Positions 16,682-25,980 of a DNA stretch of 34,330 nucleotides are shown here, one piece after another (the stretch's first letter is position 1; each line of letters begins with the position of its first letter). Location: contig JAYTOM010000074.1 of assembly GCA_043747765.1 (NCBI GenBank), forward strand, positions 1-34,330. The letters run 5' to 3'. A model generated the notes under the pieces. That model did no database searches, was not told where the DNA came from, and was given only the letters and a program-made list of their open reading frames with translations. Source of the DNA: WLMZ01 sp043747765 (GTDB lineage Bacteria > Actinomycetota > Acidimicrobiia > Acidimicrobiales > Ilumatobacteraceae). A program made the position numbers and the translations under genes.

Positions 16682-17608
16682 TCATATTGGCATCGTTGGC
16701 GGCACGATGATCACCGGGACCGCTGACCGTTCGAGTACACCATTCACCGTCGAGCCGATCAATGTCGAAGTGACCTGACCGTGATGAGGAGAACCGAGCA
16801 CGATGACGTCGCCTGGGCTTGCCAGTGCCGTCAGCGCAGTCGTCCTGTCCGCCTCGCGCAGCACACCGGTGACGCTGACGCCGCATCGTTCTCGAGCAAG
16901 TTCCACCGATCGGTCGAGCAGTTCTGCAGCATCGAGATGAGTGAAATCCCTGGCCTGCGCTGATCCGAGGTCGACGGGACGATAGGCGAACGACCAGCCG
17001 TGGACGACGACGAGTTCGACACCTCTCCTGTCAGCCTCATCAGCCGCCCAGAGCACCGCCTCCTCCGAGGCCGACGATCCGTCGGTGCCCACGAGGACAC
17101 GTCCGGTTCTGGGCGGCAGAGCCGTCTGGGGACGGTCGTGTCTCGGCGGTTCGGAAGAGGTTTCGCTACCGATACCAGTCGGGGTTTCCTTGCGGATCAC
17201 GGCAACGGGGCAGGTGCTGTGACGTGCGAGCCATCTTGCCGTACTACCCAGCCACAGAGCCGCAGCGCCGTGGTGGCCACTCGCGCCGACGACGACGATG
17301 TCGGCGTCTTTCGATTCCCGTTGGAGCACGTTGGTCGCCGGACCGTCGAGCACGTCGACGAACACGTCGAGCAGCGGATACTGCTGGCGCACCTGCCGGA
17401 GGACGGACATCGCCAATTCCTCGGTGGCCGCTGCGATGGCGGCCAGCGCGTCATAGCTGAGTGGAGCGATACACGTCGTGAATGGCACCTCCAGGCAGGC
17501 GATGATCCTCACGCTGCTACTGCGGAGTCGAGCTGCATCGACAGCCCAGTCGACAGCGGCTCTCGACGATTCACTGCCGTCATAGCCAACGACGATTTCG
17601 TGCTCCAT
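16682..17608 (-). CDS. Dual-domain universal stress protein
   Basis: The 308-residue product has two UspA domains, each starting with a typical strand (EIVVGYDGSESSRAAVDWA; GRVLVGTDGSSASEEAVLWA). Domain 1 has the complete ATP-binding motif G-2x-G-9x-GS (GASGHHGAAALWLGS). In domain 2 the second glycine is His (GSPHHGQVTSTLIGS), so ATP binding there may be altered. ATG 17608 is chosen because the first Usp strand begins here and the promoter elements place +1 on it; a longer frame to 17800 would cross the box and has no support. Dual-domain Usps of this size are DosR-regulon members in mycobacteria. It converges on devS and is 188 bp downstream of cydC. Confidence 0.92.
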   Translation of the reverse strand: MEHEIVVGYDGSESSRAAVDWAVDAARLRSSSVRIIACLEVPFTTCIAPLSYDALAAIAAATEELAMSVLRQVRQQYPLLDVFVDVLDGPATNVLQRESKDADIVVVGASGHHGAAALWLGSTARWLARHSTCPVAVIRKETPTGIGSETSSEPPRHDRPQTALPPRTGRVLVGTDGSSASEEAVLWAADEADRRGVELVVVHGWSFAYRPVDLGSAQARDFTHLDAAELLDRSVELARERCGVSVTGVLREADRTTALTALASPGDVIVLGSPHHGQVTSTLIGSTVNGVLERSAVPVIIVPPTMPI

Positions 17609-17614
17609 GGCACC

Positions 17615-17657
17615 ATCATCCGGTTTTGCCGGTGGCTGCGGTAGGGCCATTCGGCCC
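17615..17657 (-). promoter_or_regulatory. DevR-like box and -10 of the universal stress protein gene
   Basis: On the minus strand the box reads GGGCCGAATGGCCC (17644-17657), a 5+4+5 palindrome with perfect arms. Its centre is 42.5 bp upstream of the ATG. GATGAT at positions -12 to -7 (17615-17620) is a fair -10 element, making the ATG the start of transcription. The function is inferred from the same spacing in two other genes here and from mycobacterial DevR boxes. Confidence 0.65.
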
Positions 17658-17796
17658 GCCGTGGGCGGCATCGGCGTCGCCATCGCCAACATACGCCGGC
17701 CGCACCGGAGTGCGGTGGCGGACGAGACGGCGACGGTGACGGGTGTTATGGCACTCGGGTGCTGCGACGGCACGCGGGTGCTGCGTGCGCTACCCG

Positions 17797-19488
17797 TCAC
17801 CGGCTCGCGAGGTCGCTGGTCGACAGTCTCCCGTCCTGCAGCACGATGGTCGAGTCCGCTTCGCCGAAGAGCTCAGGTCGGTGCGTCACGACGATCACCG
17901 TTTTTCCTGCAGTCGCTGAGAGCAGATCGCCGGCAAGTGCGGCGGCGGTCGCATCGTCGAGGTGCTCTGTCGGCTCGTCGAAGACGACGATCGGACGGTC
18001 GGCGAGCAGCACCCTGGCGAGTGCCAGTCGCTGCCGCTGGCCACCGGACAACCGGTTGCCGTGCTCGCCGACCATCGTTTCGAGCCCGTGGGGAAGCCCT
18101 TCGATCCACGAGTCGAGACGTGCTCGGCGGAGCACTTCGAGCATCTGCGCTGTCGTCGCCTGTGGACGGGCGAGACGGAGATTTGCCTCGATCGTCGAAT
18201 CGAAGACATAGGCGTCCTGCGCGCACCAGCCGATCACCGTGCGCACACTGTCACCCGACATTGAGCGCAGTTCGACGGTGATGTCGCTGCCGACGAGTTC
18301 GATGGTTCCCGAGCTCGGATCCAGCAACCGCAGCAGCACGGCGGCGAGTGTGCTCTTGCCGCTCCCACTCCTGCCAACGATCACCGTCCGCGATCCCGCT
18401 TCGATATCGAGGTCCACTCCACACAACACGTCCTCGCCGTCTGCGTCCCATCGCGCCCGCAGGTTGCGGATTCGCAATCCGTACGGGCCTTTCGGCACGT
18501 CAGCCGGCCTCTCCGGTTCGATGACGGCGTCAGGCAACACGAAGATGTCACGGACGCGGCTGGCAGCGGCGTCGAGCGCAGGGAGTTGATGGGCGGCCGG
18601 TGCCAACCCGGCGATGACCTCGTGAACCGCAAGCGGCACGAGCACGACGACTGCCAGACTCACCGACGCCAGCGCGCCACCGTGAACCGAACGGGTACCG
18701 AACCACAGCCCGCTCCACACCGCCACTCCGGCGGCGAGCACGGCGATTGCCGAGCCTGCTCCTGCGGCGATCGCCGTCCGGCTCGACGCTCGCGTGAGCG
18801 CCCTGTCGGTCTTTTCGAGACGATCCAGGCGCGATTGCATCGCCCCGTAGACGGCCAGTTCGGTCGAGCCGGCGAGGAGGTCGAGGACACCGGATTGATA
18901 CTCGGCGCGAAGCGGGGCTGTCCGTGCGGCAGCGCCGCGTGCGATGCGCGTCGAAACCAGCGGAGCAACGATCGCCGCCACGATCAGACTGATTCCGAGG
19001 ATCAACCCAGCTGCGGGCACGAGCACCAAGACGAGCACGACGGTGGCAACGGCTGCGAGCGCACTTGCGGCATATGGCAGCAGGACACGGACCCACAGGT
19101 CCTGTAGTCCGTCGACATCGCCGACGAAGCGGGCGAGCAGCTCGCCTTCACCCAACGCACCGTTGGCGCGCCCCGGCATCACCCGTTCCAATTTCCTGAT
19201 CGTCGCCACCCGCAGATCGCCGAGAATCCGGAAGGAGGCGTCATGGGATGTGAGTCGTTCGAAATATCGGAACACTCCCCTGGCGACACCGAAACACCGC
19301 ACCGAGACGATGGCGACCATCAGGTAGAGCACCGGCGGATGTTCGCTTGCCCGCGAAATCAGCCACGCTGCTGTCGCTGCCAGTCCGATTGCCGACATCG
19401 ATGCGAGCGCGCCGAGCATGATGGCGACGATCAGGCGGTGGCGGCCCGACCGGCCGAGGTGGAAGACCCACGAAAGCGAACCACTCAT
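17797..19488 (-). CDS. cydC: Thiol reductant ABC exporter subunit CydC
   Basis: CydC pairs with CydD to move cysteine/glutathione-type reductants across the membrane, needed for assembly of cytochrome bd. The 563-residue protein has an N-terminal six-helix transporter domain (for example AIMLGALASMSAIGLAATAAWLIS; the motif FRYFERLTSHDASFRIL is typical of CydC) and a C-terminal nucleotide-binding domain with Walker A GRSGSGKST, signature LSGGQRQR and Walker B PIVVFDEP. Its start overlaps the cydD stop by ATGA, so the two are translationally coupled. It is the last gene of cydABDC. Confidence 0.95.
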   Translation of the reverse strand: MSGSLSWVFHLGRSGRHRLIVAIMLGALASMSAIGLAATAAWLISRASEHPPVLYLMVAIVSVRCFGVARGVFRYFERLTSHDASFRILGDLRVATIRKLERVMPGRANGALGEGELLARFVGDVDGLQDLWVRVLLPYAASALAAVATVVLVLVLVPAAGLILGISLIVAAIVAPLVSTRIARGAAARTAPLRAEYQSGVLDLLAGSTELAVYGAMQSRLDRLEKTDRALTRASSRTAIAAGAGSAIAVLAAGVAVWSGLWFGTRSVHGGALASVSLAVVVLVPLAVHEVIAGLAPAAHQLPALDAAASRVRDIFVLPDAVIEPERPADVPKGPYGLRIRNLRARWDADGEDVLCGVDLDIEAGSRTVIVGRSGSGKSTLAAVLLRLLDPSSGTIELVGSDITVELRSMSGDSVRTVIGWCAQDAYVFDSTIEANLRLARPQATTAQMLEVLRRARLDSWIEGLPHGLETMVGEHGNRLSGGQRQRLALARVLLADRPIVVFDEPTEHLDDATAAALAGDLLSATAGKTVIVVTHRPELFGEADSTIVLQDGRLSTSDLASR

Positions 19489-21182
19489 CTCGGCACCGCC
19501 AACGAGCGTTCCAAGCCCGTCGTCGCACCAAGCGTCGGGCCCGTCGTCGTCGCACCGATCATCACGACTCGGTCGGCGACGGCGATTGCCGCCGGTCGGT
19601 GCGATGCCATGATGACCGCTGCGGTCTGCGCCATCGCCCGCACGGTGTGCAGGACGTCGGCTTCGGTGATCTCATCGAGTCCGGCGGTCGGTTCGTCGAG
19701 CAGCACCAGTGGAGCGTTGCGGAGCACGGCGCGGGCCAGGGCGACACGGCGTTGCTCACCAGCAGACAACCCGCGTCCACGTTCTTCGAGGCGACGCGTC
19801 AGCGCCATCCCTTCGAGTCCGGCGGCGTCAAGAGCGTCGCGGACCTGGCCGTCGTGCGCATCTGGCAACGACAGGCGGACGTTGTCGGCGACGGTACCGG
19901 CGAAGAGGTACGGGGCCTGATCGACCCACGCCAACTGCCGGCGCCAGCTATCGATATCGATCGACGACAGCGCCACCCGATTCCCGCCTGTGCTCACCGT
20001 CACTTCACCGCAGTCCGGCTCGATCGCACCGAGCAGCACGGCAAGCAACGTCGACTTTCCGGAACCACTCGGGCCGGTCACGACAACAAGTTCTCCACGG
20101 GCGATATGCACACTGACGTCGGCCGGCGCATACCCGCGCCGGCCATTGTGGGCAACGCTGACGCCGTCGATGCGAACGCTCCAATCACCGTCGACGTTCG
20201 GTGCCGGAGCCGTTCCAGCGTCCTTCGACAGCGGAGTCTCGAGGATCGCGAAAACATGCTCGGCAGCGGCAACACCCTCCGCAGCGGCGTGATACTGCGC
20301 ACCGACCTGACGCAGTGGCAGGTATGCCTCCGGTGCGAGGATGATCACCAGCAGACCCGTCCGCAGGTCGAGCCGTCCGTCGACCAGCCGCAGGCCGATG
20401 CTCACGGCGACCAAAGCGACCGACAGTGTCGCCACCAACTCGAGTACGAGCGACGACAAAAAGGCGAGACGCAGCGTCGCCATCGTCTCGACGCGATAGC
20501 GCTCCGTACTCCTGCGGACGGCGTCCGCCTGGGCCTTGGCGCGTCCGAACACCTTCAGGGTCGTCAAGCCGGCGACGACGTCGACGAAGTGATGCGAGAG
20601 CCGTTGCAAGGCATTCCAACGTTTTGCATTCGATGCCGCTGTCGTCATGCCGACGAGGATCATGAAGACAGGGATCAGCGGCAGCGTCAGGGCGACGATG
20701 AACGCAGAGGTCAGATCGGCAGGAACGAGCGTCGCAAGGATGACGACCGGCACGATCGCCGACAGTACGAGTTGGGGGAGGTACCGACCGAAATAGTTGT
20801 CGAGCGCATCGACGCCTCTCGTCGCCAGCGTCGCAATCTCGGCGCGTCCCTCGGTGTCGGCGCGCGGCCCGAGCGCAGCGGCTTGGGCGATCAATCGCTG
20901 GCGCAGTTGCGACTTGACCTTGGCCGCTGACCGCTGAGAGGCACTGTCCAGCAGCCAGGCAACAGCGACGCGCCCTGCGACCACTCCGGCCACACCGATC
21001 ATCACCCCGGACAACGCCGGCAGAGCCCGGCCGTCGGCGACCACCCCGGCGATACTCCGTGACAACAGCTCGGCCTGGGCGAGTACGAGACCGGCGGTCA
21101 CTGCGCCGAGCACGACACAGACACCGATGTGGACCTGTGTCGCCCTGGCATAGCGCAGCAGCCGGGGGTCGAGCGGTTTCAT
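19485..21182 (-). CDS. cydD: Thiol reductant ABC exporter subunit CydD
   Basis: The 565-residue half-transporter begins MKPLDPRLLRYA, as is usual for CydD. It has a transmembrane domain (with FGRYLPQLVLSAIVPV and PLIPVFMILVGM, motifs shared by CydD proteins) and a nucleotide-binding domain with Walker A GPSGSGKST, a slightly unusual signature LSAGEQRR and Walker B PLVLLDEP. ATGA overlaps link it to cydB upstream and cydC downstream. It works with CydC in cytochrome bd assembly. In many actinobacteria CydD and CydC are fused or separate; here they are separate and complete. Confidence 0.95.
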   Translation of the reverse strand: MKPLDPRLLRYARATQVHIGVCVVLGAVTAGLVLAQAELLSRSIAGVVADGRALPALSGVMIGVAGVVAGRVAVAWLLDSASQRSAAKVKSQLRQRLIAQAAALGPRADTEGRAEIATLATRGVDALDNYFGRYLPQLVLSAIVPVVILATLVPADLTSAFIVALTLPLIPVFMILVGMTTAASNAKRWNALQRLSHHFVDVVAGLTTLKVFGRAKAQADAVRRSTERYRVETMATLRLAFLSSLVLELVATLSVALVAVSIGLRLVDGRLDLRTGLLVIILAPEAYLPLRQVGAQYHAAAEGVAAAEHVFAILETPLSKDAGTAPAPNVDGDWSVRIDGVSVAHNGRRGYAPADVSVHIARGELVVVTGPSGSGKSTLLAVLLGAIEPDCGEVTVSTGGNRVALSSIDIDSWRRQLAWVDQAPYLFAGTVADNVRLSLPDAHDGQVRDALDAAGLEGMALTRRLEERGRGLSAGEQRRVALARAVLRNAPLVLLDEPTAGLDEITEADVLHTVRAMAQTAAVIMASHRPAAIAVADRVVMIGATTTGPTLGATTGLERSLAVPR

Positions 21183-22264
21183 GCGTCGGTCGCGACGGGA
21201 TCGTCCTGCACCCGTACCGGGGGCTGCTGTGCAAGTGACGACGGTGAGGGTGCTGGTGGACCCGGGATGTGTTCTGTGCCGATGCGCTTACGGAAGACGT
21301 GGTAGGTCCAGCCCTGGTACACCAACACGAGCGGGGTGAACGCAACCGCTACCCACGTCATGATCTTCAACGTGTAGTGGGTACTGGAGGCGTTCGTCGT
21401 CGTGAGCGAGAATGCTGGCGACAGCGAAGAAGGCATCACCTCGGGGAACAGACTGACGAACAGTGCAGCGACAGCGAGGGCAATCGTTGCAGCAGTCCCG
21501 ACGAACGCCCAACCTTCCCGCCCGGCGCGGATCGCCACCAACGCAGCGACGAGACAAGCTGCGGCGAGCACGGCGAGGACGACGAACGAGACAACATGTT
21601 GCGCGTCGCGACGCTGGCCGTAGGTCCATCCGAGGAACGCCAAGGCGATCACCGCGGCGGACAGCGCAGACGTTGCAGCGAATGCTCTCGCCCGAACGCG
21701 GATCTCCCCCGTGGTCTTCAAGGAGATGAACACGGCGCCGTGGGTGACGAACAGTGACAGCGTGACGAGCCCGCCGAGGATCGCGTACGGGTTGAGTAGA
21801 TCGAAGAACGAGCCGACGTATTCCTTCTTGGCATCGATATCGACACCTCTGACGATGTTGGCGAAGGCAACGCCCCACAGGACGGCCGGCAGCAGCGACC
21901 CGAAGAAGATCGCCCTGTCCCACCACGCCCTCCACGTCGTGTCCTGCTGCTTCCCGCGGAATTCGAAGGCGACGTTGCGAAAGATCAGCGAGACGAGGAT
22001 CAGGAACAGCGGCAGGTAGAAGCCGCTGAACAACGTTGCGTACCATTCGGGGAAGGCGGCAAAGGTGGCACCTCCGGCGACGAGTAGCCATACTTCGTTA
22101 CCGTCCCAGAGCGGGCCGATGGTGTTGATCATCACGCGGCGCTCGGTCTCGTTGCGGGCGAGGAACGGCATGAGGATGCCGACACCGAAGTCGAATCCCT
22201 CGAGCACGAAGTATCCGATCCACAGCACGGCGATCAAGCAGAACCACAGAGTGGTGAGTTCCAT
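21179..22264 (-). CDS. cydB: Cytochrome bd ubiquinol/menaquinol oxidase subunit II
   Basis: CydB is the second subunit of the high-affinity bd oxidase. The 361-residue membrane protein begins MELTTLWFCLIAVLWIGYFVLEGFDFG, the conserved first helix, and contains NTIGPLWDGNEVWLL, also family-diagnostic, then further hydrophobic segments and YQGWTYHVFRKRI near the end. A proline-rich polar tail of about 30 residues follows. It starts 17 bp after the cydA stop and overlaps cydD by ATGA. With CydA it reduces O2 to water using menaquinol or ubiquinol. Confidence 0.96.
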   Translation of the reverse strand: MELTTLWFCLIAVLWIGYFVLEGFDFGVGILMPFLARNETERRVMINTIGPLWDGNEVWLLVAGGATFAAFPEWYATLFSGFYLPLFLILVSLIFRNVAFEFRGKQQDTTWRAWWDRAIFFGSLLPAVLWGVAFANIVRGVDIDAKKEYVGSFFDLLNPYAILGGLVTLSLFVTHGAVFISLKTTGEIRVRARAFAATSALSAAVIALAFLGWTYGQRRDAQHVVSFVVLAVLAAACLVAALVAIRAGREGWAFVGTAATIALAVAALFVSLFPEVMPSSLSPAFSLTTTNASSTHYTLKIMTWVAVAFTPLVLVYQGWTYHVFRKRIGTEHIPGPPAPSPSSLAQQPPVRVQDDPVATDA

Positions 22265-22281
22265 GTCGGTCGATCGCTTCT

Positions 22282-23760
22282 CTAGTAGGCGAACGCCAGT
22301 TGGCGTTCCCCGTCGCTGTGGTCTCCGGCCGGTCCGCCGTTTGTGCCGCGATCGTCGTCGTCGTTTCCGTCGCTTCCATCGTTGTCTTTGCCACCGACGA
22401 GTGCCGCCCTGGGGACGTCAGGCAGCCCTGCGCGGATCGTCTTCAGCAGGAGCTTCATCTCGATGACCGCCAGGAACCCGTAGATCAGCGTGAAGCCGAT
22501 CAGGCTGATGAGGACCGTGGCGACACCGGTTCCCGGCGACACACCGGCGGACGTCGGCATCAGCCCGAAGACGATCCACGGCTGGCGACCCATCTCCGTG
22601 AAGATCCATCCGAACGAGTTGCCGAGCAACGGAGTGAAGGGCAGCACGATCGCCGCTCGGACCCACCAACGGCCGGAGAGCATTCGCCCCTGACGCATCG
22701 CCCACAACACCCAGAGGGCACCGAGTGCGGCGAGCATGCCGATGCCGATCATCAGCCGGAACGTCCAGTAGGTCAGTGCAATGTTCGGCGTGTAGTGGCC
22801 GGGCCCGTACTTCGCCTCGTACGCCGCCTGGAGGTTGTTGATGCCCTCGACCTTGCCGTTCAGATCGCCGGTACCGAGGTACGAGAGCAGACCGGGGATG
22901 CGCAACGAATACACCTCGCTGTCACCCTGCAACGTGCCGACCGTGAAAATCGAGAACCCGGCGTTGCTCTTGGTTTCGTACAACGCCTCGGCAGCGGCCA
23001 TCTTCATCGGCTGCACCTCGGTCATCACCTTCGCCTGACGGTCACCGGAAATGGCGACACCGAGCGCAGCGATCACGACGACGATCGCACCGGCCTTCGC
23101 AGCAGAACGGAACGCCGGACGGTCACGATCCGGATGACGCACGAGCTGCCAGACGGCAATGCCGAGAACGAATGCCCCACCGGTCAGGAAAGCAGCAAGG
23201 ATCGTGTGCGGGAAGGTGACGAGGGCGACCTTGTTGGTCAGCACAGCGACGATATCGGTCAACTCGGCCCTGCCGCTGACGGGATTGATCCGGTAGCCGA
23301 CCGGGTGCTGCATGAACGAGTTCGCCGCAAGGATGAAGTACGCCGACAGGAATGTGCCGAAGGCGGCGATCCAGATCGTTGCAAGGTGGATGCGTGGTGA
23401 CAGCTTGTCCCAGCCGAAGATCCACAGTCCGAGGAACGTCGATTCGAGGAAGAAGGCGAGCAATCCCTCCATCGCCAACGGAGCGCCAAAGATGTCGCCG
23501 ACGAAGCGTGAATAGGCACTCCAGTTCATCCCGAACTGGAATTCCTGGACGATGCCGGTTGCCACGCCCATGGCGAAATTGATGAGCAGCAACTTGCCGA
23601 AGAACTTCGTGAGGCGCAGGTACCGTTCGTCCTTCGATCGGTACCACGCCGTCTGGAAGCCGGCGACGATGAACGCCAGGCCGATCGTCAACGGCACGAA
23701 GAAGTAGTGGTACACCGTCGTGATCCCGAACTGCCATCTGGCGAGGTTCAAGGTGTCCAT
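22282..23760 (-). CDS. cydA: Cytochrome bd oxidase subunit I
   Basis: This 492-residue protein carries the three haems and the quinol site. Visible conserved residues are H18 in VYHYFFVPLTIG (haem b595 ligand), E98 and E106 in AMEGLLAFFLEST, H185 in PHTILAAF and M337 in TFRLMIG (haem b558 ligands), and GWIFTEMGRQPW (384-395). The Q loop is of the short type. ATG 23760 is chosen because the conserved MDTLNLARWQFGITT starts there; the frame is open 29 codons further. The C-terminus has an Asp/Gly-rich tail. A perfect GGGACC palindrome lies 130 bp upstream, so low-oxygen induction by DevR is plausible. First gene of cydABDC. Confidence 0.96.
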   Translation of the reverse strand: MDTLNLARWQFGITTVYHYFFVPLTIGLAFIVAGFQTAWYRSKDERYLRLTKFFGKLLLINFAMGVATGIVQEFQFGMNWSAYSRFVGDIFGAPLAMEGLLAFFLESTFLGLWIFGWDKLSPRIHLATIWIAAFGTFLSAYFILAANSFMQHPVGYRINPVSGRAELTDIVAVLTNKVALVTFPHTILAAFLTGGAFVLGIAVWQLVRHPDRDRPAFRSAAKAGAIVVVIAALGVAISGDRQAKVMTEVQPMKMAAAEALYETKSNAGFSIFTVGTLQGDSEVYSLRIPGLLSYLGTGDLNGKVEGINNLQAAYEAKYGPGHYTPNIALTYWTFRLMIGIGMLAALGALWVLWAMRQGRMLSGRWWVRAAIVLPFTPLLGNSFGWIFTEMGRQPWIVFGLMPTSAGVSPGTGVATVLISLIGFTLIYGFLAVIEMKLLLKTIRAGLPDVPRAALVGGKDNDGSDGNDDDDRGTNGGPAGDHSDGERQLAFAY

Positions 23761-23889
23761 TTCAGCGTTCCGATCTGAGCAGTCCGTGACGTGCTCGTGC
23801 AGGCGGTGGTGCGGGTCACGACGACGTCCAGGTGGTGGGCGCTGCATCGATCACTCCAACAGCAAAGCCGTATGGCGGTTCCGGCACCA

Positions 23890-23903
23890 GGGACCAAGGT
23901 CCC
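23890..23903. promoter_or_regulatory. Perfect DevR/DosR-like box between cydA and the acyl-CoA dehydrogenase gene
   Basis: GGGACCAAGGTCCC is a 5+4+5 element with perfect arms; the mycobacterial DosR consensus core is GGGAC-TWWA-GTCCC. It lies 130 bp before the cydA ATG and 168 bp before the acyl-CoA dehydrogenase ATG. A hexamer at the expected distance toward cydA (TTTGCT, 23861-23866) is a poor -10, so which gene it serves is not certain. A second degenerate candidate, GGGACGTTCGCCTC, lies at 23974-23987 facing the dehydrogenase. Confidence 0.65.
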
Positions 23904-24070
23904 TTTCTTCGTTCGAAATCTGCGGATGCGATGTCGTGCTCGCGGTCCCGCTTGGTACCGGGTGACACCGAACGGGACGTTCGCCTCTACGCCGCCGACT
24001 GATCACGGACGACGATGGTTCACACGGACGGTCCAATGAGATGTCCATGCCCTCTCGACTGGAGCCAGCG

Positions 24071-25345
24071 ATGACGTACGAGTTCACCACGGAAGGGTCG
24101 GCGCTGCTCGACGAGGTCATGCTGTTCATGGGTGAGCACATCTACCCGATCGAGGCCGAGTACGGGCAACAGGCGGAGCAGCTCGGCGAAACGTCCGATC
24201 CCCCGATATTGGAGACACTGCAGGCGATCGCCCGGGAACGCGGGTTGTGGAATCTCTTTCTCCCGGACCTTGCACCAGAGGCTCCCGGAACGAAGTTGTC
24301 GAATCTCGACTACGCGCCGATCTCCGAGGAGCTCGGCAGGGTGACGTTCGCCCCCGATGTACTGAACTGTCAAGCACCGGACACGGGCAACATGGAGATC
24401 CTCAACGCCTACGGGACCGAACGGATCAAACGCCGCTGGCTGACACCCCTGCTCGAGGGGGCCTTTCGTTCAGCATTCGCGATGACCGAACCCGACGTTG
24501 CCTCGTCCGACGCCACCAACATCGGTTTGCGGATCGAACGCCACGACAACGAATACGTCCTCGACGGCCGCAAGTGGTTTGCGACAGGGGCAATGCGCGA
24601 TCGCTGCGAGGTGCTCATCGTCATGGGCAAGACCGACCCGTCCGCTTCGAGGCACCTGCAGCAGTCGATGATCGTCGTGCCACGCCACACTGCCGGCGTC
24701 ACGATCGGCAGGACACCGACCGTCTTCGGCTACACCGAAGCCGGCGGCCATCCGGAGATCATCTTCGACAATGTGCACGTACCGACCGAAAATCTGCTCG
24801 GCGACGAAGGCGGCGGCTTCGCCATCTCACAGGCTCGCCTCGGCCCTGGCAGGATCCACCACTGCATGCGCTCCCTCGGTGTCGCCGAACGAGCGCTCGG
24901 CCTGATGGTCGACCGGGCGCTGCAACGGACCGCGTTCGGCGGGTTGATCGCCCACAAGGGGCTGATCCAGGATTGGATTGCGGAGTCGCGCATCGAGATC
25001 GACATGGCTCGCGAGTATGTACTGCATGCAGCACATCTGATGGACACCCTCGGCAACAAAGGTGCCGCCACCGAGATCGCGGCGATCAAGGTCGTCGTCC
25101 CGAATGTCGCCCTGAAAGTACTCGATCGGGCAATCCAGGTACACGGCGCCGCCGGCGTCACGCAATACACGCCGCTGGCATCGATGTACGCAAGTATGCG
25201 TACGCTACGGATCGCCGACGGTCCCGACGAAGTACACAAGATGACGATTGCCAGGAGAGAACTGCGTCGTCACGATCCACTCTTCACGATGCATCCCTCG
25301 ACCACCGGTGTCGATGTGACTCCCTACCCGTTCGCCCGACCGTGA
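24071..25345 (+). CDS. Acyl-CoA dehydrogenase
   Basis: The 424-residue FAD-dependent enzyme carries out alpha,beta-desaturation of an acyl-CoA. It has the helical N-terminal domain, the FAD/substrate motif AFAMTEPDVASSDATN (135-150), the middle beta domain with VLDGRKWFATGA, and the C-terminal helices with QVHGAAGVTQYTPLASMYA and RIADGPDEVH. These features resemble the ACAD10/ACAD11-like branch of larger acyl-CoA dehydrogenases. ATG 24071 follows GGAG with six bases between; the frame is open to ATG 24041. It is divergent from cydA across a 310-bp region holding the perfect DevR-like box. Substrate chain length is not predictable. Confidence 0.92.
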   Translation: MTYEFTTEGSALLDEVMLFMGEHIYPIEAEYGQQAEQLGETSDPPILETLQAIARERGLWNLFLPDLAPEAPGTKLSNLDYAPISEELGRVTFAPDVLNCQAPDTGNMEILNAYGTERIKRRWLTPLLEGAFRSAFAMTEPDVASSDATNIGLRIERHDNEYVLDGRKWFATGAMRDRCEVLIVMGKTDPSASRHLQQSMIVVPRHTAGVTIGRTPTVFGYTEAGGHPEIIFDNVHVPTENLLGDEGGGFAISQARLGPGRIHHCMRSLGVAERALGLMVDRALQRTAFGGLIAHKGLIQDWIAESRIEIDMAREYVLHAAHLMDTLGNKGAATEIAAIKVVVPNVALKVLDRAIQVHGAAGVTQYTPLASMYASMRTLRIADGPDEVHKMTIARRELRRHDPLFTMHPSTTGVDVTPYPFARP

Positions 25346-25399
25346 GACTCCGGGTCCCGTCGGTAGCGCCTCATCCCATTCGGGTCGGTTTCCTCTGTC

Positions 25400-25448
25400 G
25401 GGTCATCGTGCCCTAGTGCATCACCATGGGAGAAGCCACACTGCACCC
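25400..25448 (+). promoter_or_regulatory. DevR-like box and -10 of the first PPOX-like gene
   Basis: GGGTCATCGTGCCC (25400-25413) has GGG-C and CCC in box positions, with imperfect arms. Its centre is 42.5 bp upstream of the GTG at 25449. CACACT occupies -12 to -7 (25437-25442). The same sequences recur at the same spacing upstream of the second copy. A further GGGTC half-site lies at 25382-25386. Confidence 0.6.
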
Positions 25449-25952
25449 GTGGAACTCGACAGGAATGGGATGCGTATTCTCGATGCAGAGGAGTGCGCTC
25501 TGCTGCTGTCGTCGACGCGCGTCGGGCGGCTGGCGATCACCGAACGGGCGCTACCGGTCCTGATGCCCATCGTATTTGCCTGCGTGAACAGCGATGTCGT
25601 TTTCGGTGTCGGGCCAGGGTTGGTGGCCCACGCCGCAGCGGCCGGTCAGATCGTCTGCTTCGAAGCAGACGGTGCCGACAGCGAGTTCACGACGATGTGG
25701 AGCGTGGCGATGACCGGACCGCTGTCCGTCGTCGACATGCCACTCGACAAGGCAGTGACTGATCGACTCGATGTCGGACCGTGGAAGAACGGCTCGCGGG
25801 TCTTCGTGCGGTTGAGCGTCGCGCTCTGCAATGGCCGGAGTTGGACGGCCGCATCGCAGCCGATGCCATCGCCGGATGAAGAATCCGGCTCCCCCACGAC
25901 TGATGTTTTCGACACCGCCACGACGAAGGTCGGCATCAGCGCGAGCGAGTAG
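25449..25952 (+). CDS. Pyridoxamine 5'-phosphate oxidase-family flavin-binding protein, copy 1
   Basis: The 167-residue protein has a split-barrel flavin-binding fold of the Pyridox_ox_2 type: CALLLSSTRVGRLAITERALPVLMPIVFAC, then FGVGPGLVAHAAAAGQIVCFEADGAD and WSVAMTGPLSVVD. Such proteins bind FMN or F420 and in mycobacteria include DosR-regulon members; the substrate is unknown. The start is set at GTG 25449, where homology with copy 2 begins and the promoter predicts +1; upstream in-frame starts at 25416 lie inside promoter sequence. There is no ribosome binding site, as expected for a leaderless mRNA. It is 103 bp after the acyl-CoA dehydrogenase gene. The polar C-terminal tail differs from copy 2. 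Confidence 0.87.
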   Translation: MELDRNGMRILDAEECALLLSSTRVGRLAITERALPVLMPIVFACVNSDVVFGVGPGLVAHAAAAGQIVCFEADGADSEFTTMWSVAMTGPLSVVDMPLDKAVTDRLDVGPWKNGSRVFVRLSVALCNGRSWTAASQPMPSPDEESGSPTTDVFDTATTKVGISASE

Positions 25953-25980
25953 GCGTCGACGGGGTCTGTTTTCGTTTGTC

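Noticed and set aside
19599..20930. 443-codon plus-strand frame opposite cydD
   Set aside because: Shadow of the cydD frame with low-complexity Arg/Gln/Asp content.
22300..23400. 366-codon plus-strand frame opposite cydA
   Set aside because: Shadow frame; cydA residues for haem binding are on the other strand.
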